Part shown: one piece after another, positions 1 to 8,000 of the stretch
Numbering within the stretch: the first letter of the stretch is position 1
Layout: each line of letters opens with the position of its first letter
DNA from: an uncultured Eubacteriales bacterium
Lineage (GTDB): Bacteria > Bacillota > Clostridia > Oscillospirales > Oscillospiraceae
NCBI GenBank assembly: GCA_900555735.1
Contig: USMI01000084.1
Location: 1-8,365, forward strand
Length of the DNA stretch: 8,365 bases
Reading direction: 5' to 3'
Notes under the pieces: model-generated
Databases searched by the model: none
The model's input: only the letters and a program-made list of their open reading frames with translations
What the model was told of the DNA's origin: nothing
Made by a program: the position numbers and the translations under genes

Positions 1-211
1 GGTCGGCCTCCACCACCACGATGCCCGCGTCACGGGCCTTGGAGGCGATGTGGCCCAGCGTCTTGTCGGTCTCGCCCTTGGCCAGATAGATCTTGTCGAT
101 GGCCGTTCCGGAACGGAGGGCCTCAATGACCGCGTTGCGGCCCTCGATAATGCCGTCGGCCTCCGCCTCCGGCATGGGGCGGCGCTTCTCGGCAGCAGCT
201 TGTTCTTTCAT
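1..211 (-). CDS. rlmB: 23S rRNA (guanosine-2'-O)-methyltransferase RlmB, N-terminal part (runs off left edge)
   Basis: Only the first 70 codons are in the window. The translation begins MKEQAAAEKRRP and contains IIEGRNAVIEALRSG, then IDKIYLAKGE and AGIVVVEAD. This is the typical start of the TrmH/SpoU family, where the 'EGRNAVxEAL' substrate-binding domain precedes the knotted methyltransferase domain. RlmB methylates the 2'-hydroxyl of G2251 (E. coli numbering) in the peptidyl-transferase region of 23S rRNA, using S-adenosylmethionine. The catalytic knot lies outside the window, so the exact family member (RlmB versus another TrmH-like enzyme) is inferred from the N-terminus. The start at 209-211 is chosen because GGAAAGGG lies 11 bases upstream. 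An in-frame ATG at 230-232 would add seven residues but has no ribosome site. The gene is transcribed divergently from ftsH. Confidence 0.85.
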   Translation of the reverse strand, partial: MKEQAAAEKRRPMPEAEADGIIEGRNAVIEALRSGTAIDKIYLAKGETDKTLGHIASKARDAGIVVVEAD

Positions 212-255
212 CGGAAAATGATCCCTTTCCATGGTTTGATATACATACAAAAACG

Positions 256-264
256 ATTATACCA
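256..264 (-). promoter_or_regulatory. Extended -10 promoter for rlmB
   Basis: On the minus strand the sequence reads TGG-TATAAT, a perfect -10 box with the TGn extension, 45 bases before the rlmB start. At the 17-base position the -35 hexamer is poor (TTTATC). A better TTGACG (273-278) is only 11 bases away, too close to pair with this box. The extended -10 probably carries most of the promoter strength. No transcript data support it. Confidence 0.55.
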
Positions 265-328
265 TACATCTTCGTCAAGATAAAGGAGGATTCATAGAAA
301 TTTTACAGAAAATCCGACTATGTGCCGC

Positions 329-357
329 TTGTGACCGGCATCGATTTATGATATACT
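329..357 (+). promoter_or_regulatory. Sigma-A promoter for ftsH
   Basis: TTGTGA (329-334) and TATACT (352-357) are separated by exactly 17 bases, and TGA directly before the -10 box gives an extended -10. Transcription would start near 364, leaving a leader of about 40 bases before the ftsH start at 405. It lies back-to-back with the rlmB promoter in a 193-bp divergent intergenic region. No operator-like repeat was seen between the two. Confidence 0.6.
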
Positions 358-404
358 GGCGTTTATACTTAGGAGTGATCCGCTCTTTATTTAAGGAGGG
401 CTTT

Positions 405-2546
<2,142 letters not shown>

Positions 2547-2556
2547 GATCATGTAA

Positions 2557-2604
2557 AAAGGGATCCCTGCGGCACATTGTGCTGCAGGGATCCCTTTCTG
2601 TTGA
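2557..2604. terminator. Bidirectional intrinsic terminator between ftsH and the small minus-strand gene
   Basis: A perfect 14-bp stem (AAAGGGATCCCTGC, 2557-2570, against 2584-2597) continues inward through a G-T wobble and GCAC/GTGC to a three-base ATT loop, about 19 bp in all. A T-rich tract follows on the plus strand, and TTTTT follows on the minus strand. It lies 11 bases after the ftsH stop and 18 bases past the stop of the convergent small gene, so it can serve both. Confidence 0.9.
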
Positions 2605-2614
2605 TTTTCCGAAA

Positions 2615-2755
2615 TCACTCGTTGTTGCCGGACTCCTCCATTTGCAGATAACGCTCCTCGCATTTCCGCTGTGCGTCGATCAGGAGCTGCATGGCTTTCT
2701 CTGTGGCTCGCATCATCGTAAGGTACATTTCCTTATAGGTGTTTTCCTCTGACAT
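2615..2755 (-). CDS. Small 46-residue protein of unknown function, divergent from an XRE regulator
   Basis: The product begins MSEENTYKEMYLTMMRATEK and ends MEESGNNE. It is rich in Glu, Lys, Met and Leu, has one Cys, no signal peptide and no membrane segment. The middle (about 6-40) looks like one long amphipathic helix, which could self-associate or pack on a partner. I do not recognise a named family. The start at 2753-2755 is preferred over an in-frame upstream ATG (2819-2821) because AGGAGG (2763-2768) sits 7 bases before it and a well-formed promoter lies between the two ATGs. Its placement opposite an XRE regulator, with repeats over its promoter, suggests it is the regulated gene of that pair. 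Whether it is an antitoxin, an accessory peptide or something else cannot be told. Confidence 0.75.
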   Translation of the reverse strand: MSEENTYKEMYLTMMRATEKAMQLLIDAQRKCEERYLQMEESGNNE

Positions 2756-2776
2756 TTCGCCACCTCCTCCCGTGAA

Positions 2777-2805
2777 ATTATAGGACAATTTAATCCTAAT
2801 TTCAA
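2777..2805 (-). promoter_or_regulatory. Sigma-A promoter of the 46-residue gene
   Basis: On the minus strand TTGAAA (2800-2805, 5 of 6 consensus bases) and a perfect TATAAT (2777-2782) are 17 bases apart. Initiation near 2770 would leave only a few bases before the AGGAGG ribosome site. The downstream repeat covers the edge of the -10 box and the spacer, and the upstream repeat abuts the -35. Confidence 0.75.
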
Positions 2806-2816
2806 TAGGACAATTT
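2780..2816. promoter_or_regulatory. Putative operator: direct repeat ATAGGACAATTT with a TAGGA/TCCTA inverted half-site
   Basis: The 12-mer ATAGGACAATTT occurs at 2780-2791 and identically at 2805-2816, start to start 25 bp apart. Between them TCCTA (2794-2798) forms inverted pairs with both copies: TAGGA-N8-TCCTA-N7-TAGGA. The array overlaps the small gene's promoter and lies in the only space between it and the XRE gene, so it is the likely binding site of that regulator. A clear promoter for the XRE gene was not found; CATAAT at 2819-2824 lacks a good -35. Confidence 0.6.
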
Positions 2817-2841
2817 GCCATAATATCAAATGGTGATATGA

Positions 2842-3060
2842 ATGAGCAGATTGCGCGACTTGCGGAAAGAACGGGGCTTTACCCAAATCAAAATGCAGAT
2901 GCTGACCGGAATAGACCAGAGCGCCTACTCCAAGATCGAGCGGGGCGAACGCTACCTCAGCTTTGAGCAATGCCGCCGCGTGGCACTGGCATTGGATACC
3001 AGCATGGACTATCTGGCAGGTATTACCGACGAAAAGAAACCCTATCCCCGCAATCAATAA
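2842..3060 (+). CDS. XRE-family (Cro/C1-type) helix-turn-helix transcriptional regulator
   Basis: The 72-residue protein is essentially one HTH_3 domain. LRDLRKERGFTQ (4-15) is helix 1 and entry to helix 2, and IDQSAYSKIERGER (24-37) is the recognition region with the diagnostic 'SxxSKIERG' pattern. FEQCRRVALALDTSMDYLAG (41-60) closes the domain in the usual Cro/C1 way. No effector, peptidase or membrane domain is attached. Such minimal XRE proteins commonly repress their own region and a divergent gene. Start ATG 2842 is taken because the frame is closed by TGA at 2839-2841; the ribosome site is weak (GGTGAT, 2832-2837). The 86-bp gap to the divergent 46-residue gene contains the repeats expected of its operator. 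Autoregulation and any role as a phage or toxin-antitoxin relic are inference. Confidence 0.9.
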   Translation: MSRLRDLRKERGFTQIKMQMLTGIDQSAYSKIERGERYLSFEQCRRVALALDTSMDYLAGITDEKKPYPRNQ

Positions 3061-3062
3061 GC

Positions 3063-3098
3063 AAAAAGCCTGCGGCACGCTGTGCCGCAGGCTTTTTT
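3063..3098. terminator. Bidirectional intrinsic terminator between the XRE gene and the EamA transporter
   Basis: A perfect 16-bp stem (AAAAAGCCTGCGGCAC, 3063-3078, against 3082-3097) closes on a three-base GCT loop and is flanked by T6 on the plus strand and T5 on the minus strand. It lies 2 bases after the XRE stop and 5 bases past the transporter stop, so it ends both convergent transcripts. Its arm CCTGCGGCAC is identical to the arm of the ftsH terminator. Confidence 0.93.
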
Positions 3099-3102
3099 GT
3101 CA

Positions 3103-3993
3103 TCAGGACAGCCGCTCCGCCATGCCGGCTACGGCGTCCCGTTTCGTTTTATGGTAGTTGTGCAGCACGATACCCAGCAGGATCAGCGCCGCACCGATGA
3201 TACCTTGCACACCCATGCGCTCCTGCAGAAAGATGGCGCTCAGTACCGCGGTGGATAGAGGATTGATGGCGCACAGCTGGGCGGCCCGGTCGGCGGTGGT
3301 GTACCTCTGGGCCACCGGCTGGAAGGTGAAGCCGAAGCAGGAGCACACCAGCGCCAGCGCCAGTATCACGCCCCACTCCGTGCCGTTCTGGGGCAGACGG
3401 GGCGTTCCCGCCAGCGGCGAGGCGATGGCGGCAAACAGCCCCAGAAATCCGATCTGGAACATGCCCAGCACAATGGGGTCTCCGGTGCGGGAGAATTTGC
3501 CGGTCAGGATGATGCCGCAGGCGTACAGGCAGGCCTCCAGCAGGCACAGGGCCTCGCCCAGCCCGAACCCGGCGATGCCGTCCTTCAGCGTCAGGAAGCC
3601 CACGCCAGCCAGCGTTACCGCCGCGCACAGCAGCGTCCGGTGATCCGGAGCCTTCCGGTGCAGCACCGCCTCAAACAGCGGCACGATCACAATGGCCGTG
3701 TTCACCAGAAACGACACGTTGGAGGCGGTGGTCATGGTCAGGGCGAAGGTCTCGCAGGTCATGACGGCGAAAAAGACCGCACCGAGAATCATGCCGTGCA
3801 GCAGGTCGGTTTTCGTGACGGTGCGCAGCTTCTTCCAGAAGATGACGCACAGCACCACAAAGGCCAGTCCGAACCGCACCGCCAGCAGGTTCAGCGGGCT
3901 CATGCTCTCCAGTCCCACCTTGGCGAACAGCAGCGACGTGCTTCTGGCAAAGATCACGGCGGCCAGCAGCCACTCGGCAGCTCTCTTGCTCAT
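3103..3993 (-). CDS. EamA/DMT-family transporter
   Basis: A 296-residue, highly hydrophobic protein with about ten predicted membrane helices in two tandem EamA halves, the normal length and layout of the drug/metabolite transporter superfamily (RhaT/YdcZ-like permeases). It begins MSKRAAEWLLAAVIFARSTS. The first half includes SPLNLLAVRFGLAFVVLCVIF and MTTASNVSFLVNTAIVIVPLFE. The second ends with INPLSTAVLSAIFLQERMG and a final helix before a basic tail, HNYHKTKRD. The family exports or imports small metabolites and amino acids, but the substrate cannot be read from sequence. An upstream ATG at 4015-4017 is in frame. ATG 3991-3993 is chosen because GGGAGGG lies 7 bases before it. No convincing promoter was found. 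A remnant of a LysR regulator lies upstream in divergent orientation, the usual arrangement for EamA genes, so the transporter may have lost its regulator. Confidence 0.93.
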   Translation of the reverse strand: MSKRAAEWLLAAVIFARSTSLLFAKVGLESMSPLNLLAVRFGLAFVVLCVIFWKKLRTVTKTDLLHGMILGAVFFAVMTCETFALTMTTASNVSFLVNTAIVIVPLFEAVLHRKAPDHRTLLCAAVTLAGVGFLTLKDGIAGFGLGEALCLLEACLYACGIILTGKFSRTGDPIVLGMFQIGFLGLFAAIASPLAGTPRLPQNGTEWGVILALALVCSCFGFTFQPVAQRYTTADRAAQLCAINPLSTAVLSAIFLQERMGVQGIIGAALILLGIVLHNYHKTKRDAVAGMAERLS

Positions 3994-4041
3994 TTGGTAT
4001 CCCTCCCGTTTATCCACACTCCCCCTGCAAAACGCGCCGCT

Positions 4042-4065
4042 GGGGCAAGGCGCGGGCCTTGCCCC
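4042..4065. repeat. Perfect 10-bp hairpin, no U-tract
   Basis: GGGGCAAGGC (4042-4051) pairs perfectly with GCCTTGCCCC (4056-4065) around a GCGG loop. Neither side is followed immediately by a T-run, so it is a poor intrinsic terminator. On the minus strand it lies past the TAA of the possible C-terminal tail at 4096, so it might be a decayed terminator, or a dispersed GC-rich palindrome. Confidence 0.6.
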
Positions 4066-4095
4066 TGACGGCTGGATGGGGGAGAGAAAAGCTTG

Positions 4096-4190
4096 TTACT
4101 TGGCAACAGCTGTGGCTGCCTTCAGCTCCGTCCGCGCAGGACGGCCGTTGGTCAGGCAGTTGACAGCCACCACGAACCCGGCGCCTGCCG
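4096..4190 (-). pseudogene. Possible C-terminal tail of an unrecognised gene
   Basis: On the minus strand a protein-like stretch AGAGFVVAVNCLTNGRPART followed by ELKAATAVAK ends in TAA at 4096-4098. Its balanced composition looks like a real protein C-terminus. The upstream part of the same frame is only the antisense of the LysR remnant, so any gene has been cut at about 4190. I cannot name the parent family. It may equally be chance coding of about 30 residues. Confidence 0.3.
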
Positions 4191-4192
4191 CC

Positions 4193-4390
4193 ATGGACAT
4201 GGTAGAGGCGGGGCTGGGCATCGCGCTGGTGAATGCCCTGATCGCCGGGACGCTGAACGGCAATGTGGTATTCCGTCCGCTGGATCCGCCCCAGTATGTG
4301 GAGGTGGGCATCGCCACACCGCCGCCGGAGATCATGTCCCCCGCCGCGAGACGGTTTTTAAATTTCGTCAGGGAGAACATGGAGGGGTGA
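4193..4390 (+). pseudogene. C-terminal remnant of a LysR-type transcriptional regulator
   Basis: The last 65 codons before TGA at 4388-4390 encode MDMVEAGLGIALVNALIAGT, then NVVFRPLDPPQYVEVGIATP and finally SPAARRFLNFVREN. This matches the end of the LysR substrate-binding domain: the 'VxAGLGIALLP' helix, the 'PLDPPxYxxxGIA' strands and the closing 'SPAARxFLxFVRE' helix. Everything upstream is missing, namely the DNA-binding HTH and about three quarters of the effector domain of a normal protein of about 300 residues. The codons just before Met have no LysR likeness, and no ribosome site is present. The remnant cannot bind DNA. It lies divergently from the EamA transporter, the classic position of a LysR regulator for such a gene, so a deletion probably removed the regulator. 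Confidence 0.8.
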
Positions 4391-4419
4391 AAAAAAGATA
4401 TTTTCGCGCCCCGGCGCGA

Positions 4420-4479
4420 GGTACTTTTGGCCGCTGTCCCAAAAGTACCCAAAAGGACAGCTTAAACCTGCGGTTTAAG
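4420..4479 (+). repeat. Left two-hairpin terminal module
   Basis: Hairpin A: GGTACTTTTGG (4420-4430) pairs with CCAAAAGTACC (4439-4449), an 11-bp perfect stem with an 8-base loop. The linker CAAAAGGACAG follows. Hairpin B: CTTAAACC (4461-4468) pairs with GGTTTAAG (4472-4479) around TGC. Confidence 0.75.
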
Positions 4480-4552
4480 AATCCGCCCACGCTATGCTCT
4501 GTAAGCTATCGCAACAGTTCAAGTATTGCGGTGTAAATCAAGATGTATGCTA

Positions 4553-4569
4553 CGGCGGCATAGCCGCCG
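4553..4569. repeat. 7-bp GC hairpin inside the element
   Basis: CGGCGGC (4553-4559) pairs perfectly with GCCGCCG (4563-4569) around ATA. It lies 13 bases before the terminator-like hairpin at 4583. Confidence 0.6.
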
Positions 4570-4582
4570 AGATCGGAGGCTA

Positions 4583-4608
4583 AAAACATGCCACCGGCAT
4601 GTTTTCTT
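4583..4608. terminator. Terminator-like hairpin inside the element
   Basis: AAAACATGCC (4583-4592) pairs perfectly with GGCATGTTTT (4596-4605) around ACC. TTTTCTT follows on the plus strand and TTTTTA lies at the equivalent position on the minus strand. The GC core is short (CATGCC), so termination strength is uncertain. Confidence 0.45.
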
Positions 4609-4636
4609 AACGCCCCGACGAATCGACTTTTGTTCT

Positions 4637-4710
4637 GCGCCGCTGCCGCTCACGTTTTCAACGGTAGAACCAACAGTGTTTTTCTGCGAAGAGATCAGCG
4701 GCAGCGGCGC
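4637..4710. repeat. 14-bp perfect inverted repeat with 46-base apical region
   Basis: GCGCCGCTGCCGCT (4637-4650) is perfectly complementary to AGCGGCAGCGGCGC (4697-4710), enclosing 46 bases. Further out, CGAATCG (4619-4625) matches CGATTCG (4722-4728) and TTTTGTT (4628-4634) matches AACAAAA (4731-4737) in inverted sense. The order of these outer blocks is swapped, so they cannot all pair at once. Confidence 0.65.
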
Positions 4711-4810
4711 TGGTGCTGAGACGATTCGATAACAAAACGAAAAAGGAAGTCTTACGCGAACGTGCGGTACACATCTGCAATTCCGCATAATGCATAGCGC
4801 GCAAGGAAGT

Positions 4811-4873
4811 GAAGAAACCATTGGTTTCTTCCGGCTCTTTTGGCTACTTTTCCAGCTGCTGGGAAAAGTAGCC
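4811..4873 (-). repeat. Right two-hairpin terminal module (inverted copy)
   Basis: Read on the minus strand, hairpin A is GGCTACTTTTCC (from 4862-4873) pairing with GGAAAAGTAGCC (from 4842-4853), a 12-bp stem with an 8-base loop. The linker AAAAGAGCCG follows. Hairpin B is GAAGAAACC/GGTTTCTTC (4811-4831) around AAT. Arms differ from the left copy but stay complementary within each hairpin. Confidence 0.75.
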
Positions 4874-4944
4874 CGTCGGAGACCTTCCTCGCACCGAAGC
4901 CACGAAATACCTCCATTAAAAATCAATATTTATAGGAATCCCGT

Positions 4945-4973
4945 TTGACAGGGCAAGGTAAGGTTGCTATATT
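4945..4973 (+). promoter_or_regulatory. Strong sigma-A promoter for the HD/nucleotidyltransferase gene
   Basis: A perfect TTGACA (4945-4950) and TATATT (4968-4973) are 17 bases apart, and TGC before the -10 adds the extended motif. Initiation near 4980 gives a leader of about 43 bases containing a 5-bp hairpin (CCGCC 4992-4996 with GGCGG 5003-5007) immediately before the AAAGGAGG ribosome site. Confidence 0.85.
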
Positions 4974-5022
4974 ATAAAAAACACCATTCCACCGCCAAAA
5001 CAGGCGGAAAGGAGGAACATAT

Positions 5023-8000
5023 ATGACCCATAAAGCCATTTTCCGTCAGCATTGGAGCGACGCCTTCCGGGACGCGGCGTTCCGGAAACGGCTGCACGAT
5101 CCGGACATGGCGGAGCGCTGGGCAAGGGAGCGCTTCATCGAGGGCTTTCTGCCGGTGCGGCAGCGCCTTTCCTGCCGCGCCGTGATCGAGACGGCGGCGG
5201 CCGCCATGGAGGATATTCCCGCGCCGGAGGGCGGCTGGAGCGGCTATGTGCTCAACAACGCCATTTCCCGGCTGTATCCCCAGCACCGCAGGGAGGCCAC
5301 GGAGCAGCAGGAGGATTTTGCCCTGTGCGCCCTGCTGGCCCTGCAGCAGCTGCTGGCGGAGGAGCGGAGCCTGCCCTTCGACATGACCATGGACTTCGCC
5401 TTCTGCACCGAGGCAGAGGCGGCGGACAGCCCGTACTACCAGCGATTTTTGCAGGTGTGGCGGCAGGACTTCGTCTATGAGCTGCTGCGTCTGAGCAGCG
5501 AGCTGACCCCCTTCAGCACCCTGCAGCACATCGCCATGGTACACCATGTGGCCATGACGGCGGGCCGCGCCCTGCGCCGCAGCGGCGTGACGGTGGATCT
5601 GGGGCTGACCTCCGCGGCGGCGGCAGGCCACGATATCGGCAAATTCGGCTGCCTGCCGGGAGAGCGGGTGCCGTATCTCCACTATTACTATACCGACGAG
5701 TGGCTGACCCGCTCCGGCCTTCCTCAGGTGGGGCAGGTGGCGGGCAACCACTCCACATGGGATCTGGAGCTGGCCAACCTGTCGGTGGAATCCATGCTGC
5801 TGATCTATGCCGACTTCCGCTCCAAGCAGCGGCGGGAGGCGGACGGCCGGGAGACGGCGGCGCTGTACTCCCTGAAGGATGCCTTTGATGTGATCCTCAG
5901 CAAGCTGGACAACGTGGACGGCGCCAAAAAGCGCCGGTATGAGTATGTGTACCGCAAGCTGCGGGACTTTGAGGAATATATGCGCTTCTGCGGCGTGGAC
6001 GTGACGCTGCGGGGACATGACACGGCACCGGAGCAGCAGCCGGACGCGGCGCTGATGACGCCGGAGCAGTACTATCGGGCCTTCTGCCTGATGGCGGTGG
6101 AGCACAACCTGAGCATGATGCGCCGCTTGAGCCACGAGGGTCTGTTCTCCGACCTGCTGGAAAAGGCCCGCAGCGAGAAGGACTGGGCCAAGGTGCGTAC
6201 CTATCTGTGTATTCTGGAGGACTACTTCACCTACCTGTCCGCCAACCAGAAGATCCAGACGGTATACTTCCTCTATGAGCTGCTGCTGCACCCCGAGGGC
6301 GACATCCGCCGTCAGGCGGCGGCGCTGATGGGACAGGTGATGGCCAAATTCAGCCTGCGCTACAAGAAAGAGCTGCCCTCCTCCGCGCCGCAGGCGGCGG
6401 TGGAGCAGACCCAGTTCGCCCTGTGGGCGCAATACCTGAACCTGCTGTTCTATCCCGACCATAAGCTGACGCCCCAGCAGACCAGCCACATCCGCTTCAC
6501 CGCCAAGCTGGTGGTGTCCGCCACGCTGGAGAACTGCGCGCCGCAGGAGGCGGAGCGGTTCCTTGCCGTGCTGCTGGCCCACTATCAGTCCGCCAGAGCG
6601 GAGGACGAGGGCGCGGCGCTGGCCCTGACGGATACGCTGAGCTATCTGCCGCTGAAGCTGCTGACGCAGGCACAGCTTCAGCAGGTAACGGATTTCGCGC
6701 TGGCCCAATGCCGCAGCACCGATCCCTCCGTGCAGGCGGCGGCGCTGCAATTCTTCCTGCGGGCGCGGCAGACGCTGACGGAGGAGCCGCTTCTCAACGA
6801 CCGGCTGACGCGGCTGCGGGCGGAGAACATCACCTTCCCGCTGCCCTCCCTGCGGTATCAGTACGCGCGGGTGCAGGGCATGGCGGCGGAGGACGCGGTA
6901 AAGGCTCTGAAGCCGGAGGAGCTGTCGGACATCCTGCTGGACAACCTGAAAACCGCCACGCCGTGGATGATCAAGGTGGTCAACGTGGAGCTGCTGGCCC
7001 GGTATGCCGCCTGCGGCGGCGGGAGCGCCATGCAGATCGCCGCCCATTTCGCCAACATCATCCGCGTCAGCGAAGCGGTGGTGGTACGTGAGCGGGCGGG
7101 CCGCGCGTTGCTGGGCATCGCGCCCCGGCTCACCAGCGAGGAGCGCAACGAGGTGGCCGTGGAGCTGGCCAAGGCGCTGGAAGCGGGCCATTATGAATTT
7201 TCCAAGTATATCCCCCAGTATCTGGGTTCCTTTATGCTGTGGCTGCCGCCGGCGGAGCTGGATGAGGTCATCGACTATCTGGCGGAGCTTTTGAGCCATT
7301 CCGCCGACAGCGTGGTGGCCTCGGCGCTGGACACGGTGGGCTTCGCGCTGGAGAACTACCGGCTGTATCCCCGGCGCTTTCCAGAGGAGGAAAGCGTGTG
7401 GGACCGCCGCCGCTGCCGTCTGGCGGGGCTGCTGCTGAAGGGCATGGCCTCCTACCGGGAGGCGGTGCAGCAGGAGGCCATGTACGTCATGGGCGACACG
7501 CTGTTCTCCTCCATCCGGTTTCCCGACGAGCGGAAGGCGTGGCTGTTCACCCTGTGCGCCCACAAGCTGCTGTTCCTGATCCGGGAAAATCAGGGCGGCG
7601 GAGTGAACGACCTGTACTGCTCGGCGGCACTGTACCGCATCTATCAGTTTATCGTCCGGTACGAGACCGACAACGGCCCCTTCCGGTTCACCCAGCGGCA
7701 GAAGGTGGCCTTCTTCCCCGGCACCTTCGATCCCTTCACCCTGTCCCACAAGGCACTGGCCTGCACCATCCGGGACATGGGCTATGAGGTATTTCTGGCG
7801 GTGGACGAATTCTCGTGGTCGAAAAAGACCCAGCCCAGCCTGATCCGCCGGAGGATCGCCTCCATGTCGGTGGCGGATGAGTTCCACGTCCACCTGTTCC
7901 CCTATAACATCCCCGTCAACATCGCCAATCCCGGCGATCTGCGGCGTCTGAAGGACATGTTCGCCGGACGGGAGCTGTATCTCATCGTGGGCTCCGACGT

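Larger units (their letters stand above)
4420..4873. mobile_element. 454-bp hairpin-rich element bounded by inverted two-hairpin modules (REPIN/MITE-like or structured RNA)
   Basis: Both ends carry the same module in opposite orientation: a long hairpin with TACTTTT/AAAAGTA arms and an 8-base loop, an AAAAG linker of 10-11 bases, then a hairpin with AAACC-NNN-GGTTT at its tip. The interior (4480-4810) holds further perfect stems at 4553-4569, 4583-4605 and 4637-4710 and no credible coding sequence. The layout resembles REP doublets (REPINs) or a miniature inverted-repeat element moved by a transposase in trans. No transposase and no clear target-site duplication is visible. A structured non-coding RNA is the main alternative. 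The element begins 30 bases past the LysR remnant. Confidence 0.5.
3994..5022. other. Approximately 1-kb stretch with no intact gene
   Basis: Between the transporter start and the large HD/nucleotidyltransferase gene I see no intact protein gene. In order it holds a 10-bp hairpin (4042-4065), a possible minus-strand C-terminal tail (4096-4190), a LysR C-terminal remnant (4193-4390), a small GC hairpin (4405-4418), a hairpin-rich element (4420-4873) and the promoter and leader of the next gene (4945-5022). Open frames of about 130-230 codons here have low-complexity or improbable compositions, apart from the two remnants. Confidence 0.75.

Noticed and set aside
283..300. AAAGGAGGA ribosome-site-like sequence between the divergent promoters
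   Set aside because: No usable start codon follows at proper distance and the downstream frames close quickly, so no leader peptide can be supported.
348..404. In-frame N-terminal extension of FtsH starting at 348
   Set aside because: It overlaps the -10 box of the promoter and has no ribosome site, whereas ATG 405 has AAGGAGGG at the right distance.
3692..4192. Upstream part of the plus-strand frame that ends in the LysR remnant
   Set aside because: Up to about 3993 it is antisense to the EamA transporter and the rest shows no LysR likeness. Only the last 65 codons are protein-like.
4405..4418. CGCGC/GCGCG hairpin just after the LysR remnant as an intrinsic terminator
   Set aside because: The stem is short and no T-run follows; the A-rich and T-rich bases lie before it. 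It is not supported as a terminator.
4519..4926. 135-codon minus-strand frame across the hairpin-rich element
   Set aside because: The translation is Arg/Ser/Cys-rich and follows the palindromes, with no ribosome site. I treat the region as non-coding. If this frame recurs as a hypothetical protein in databases, it would more likely mark repeat copies than a gene.
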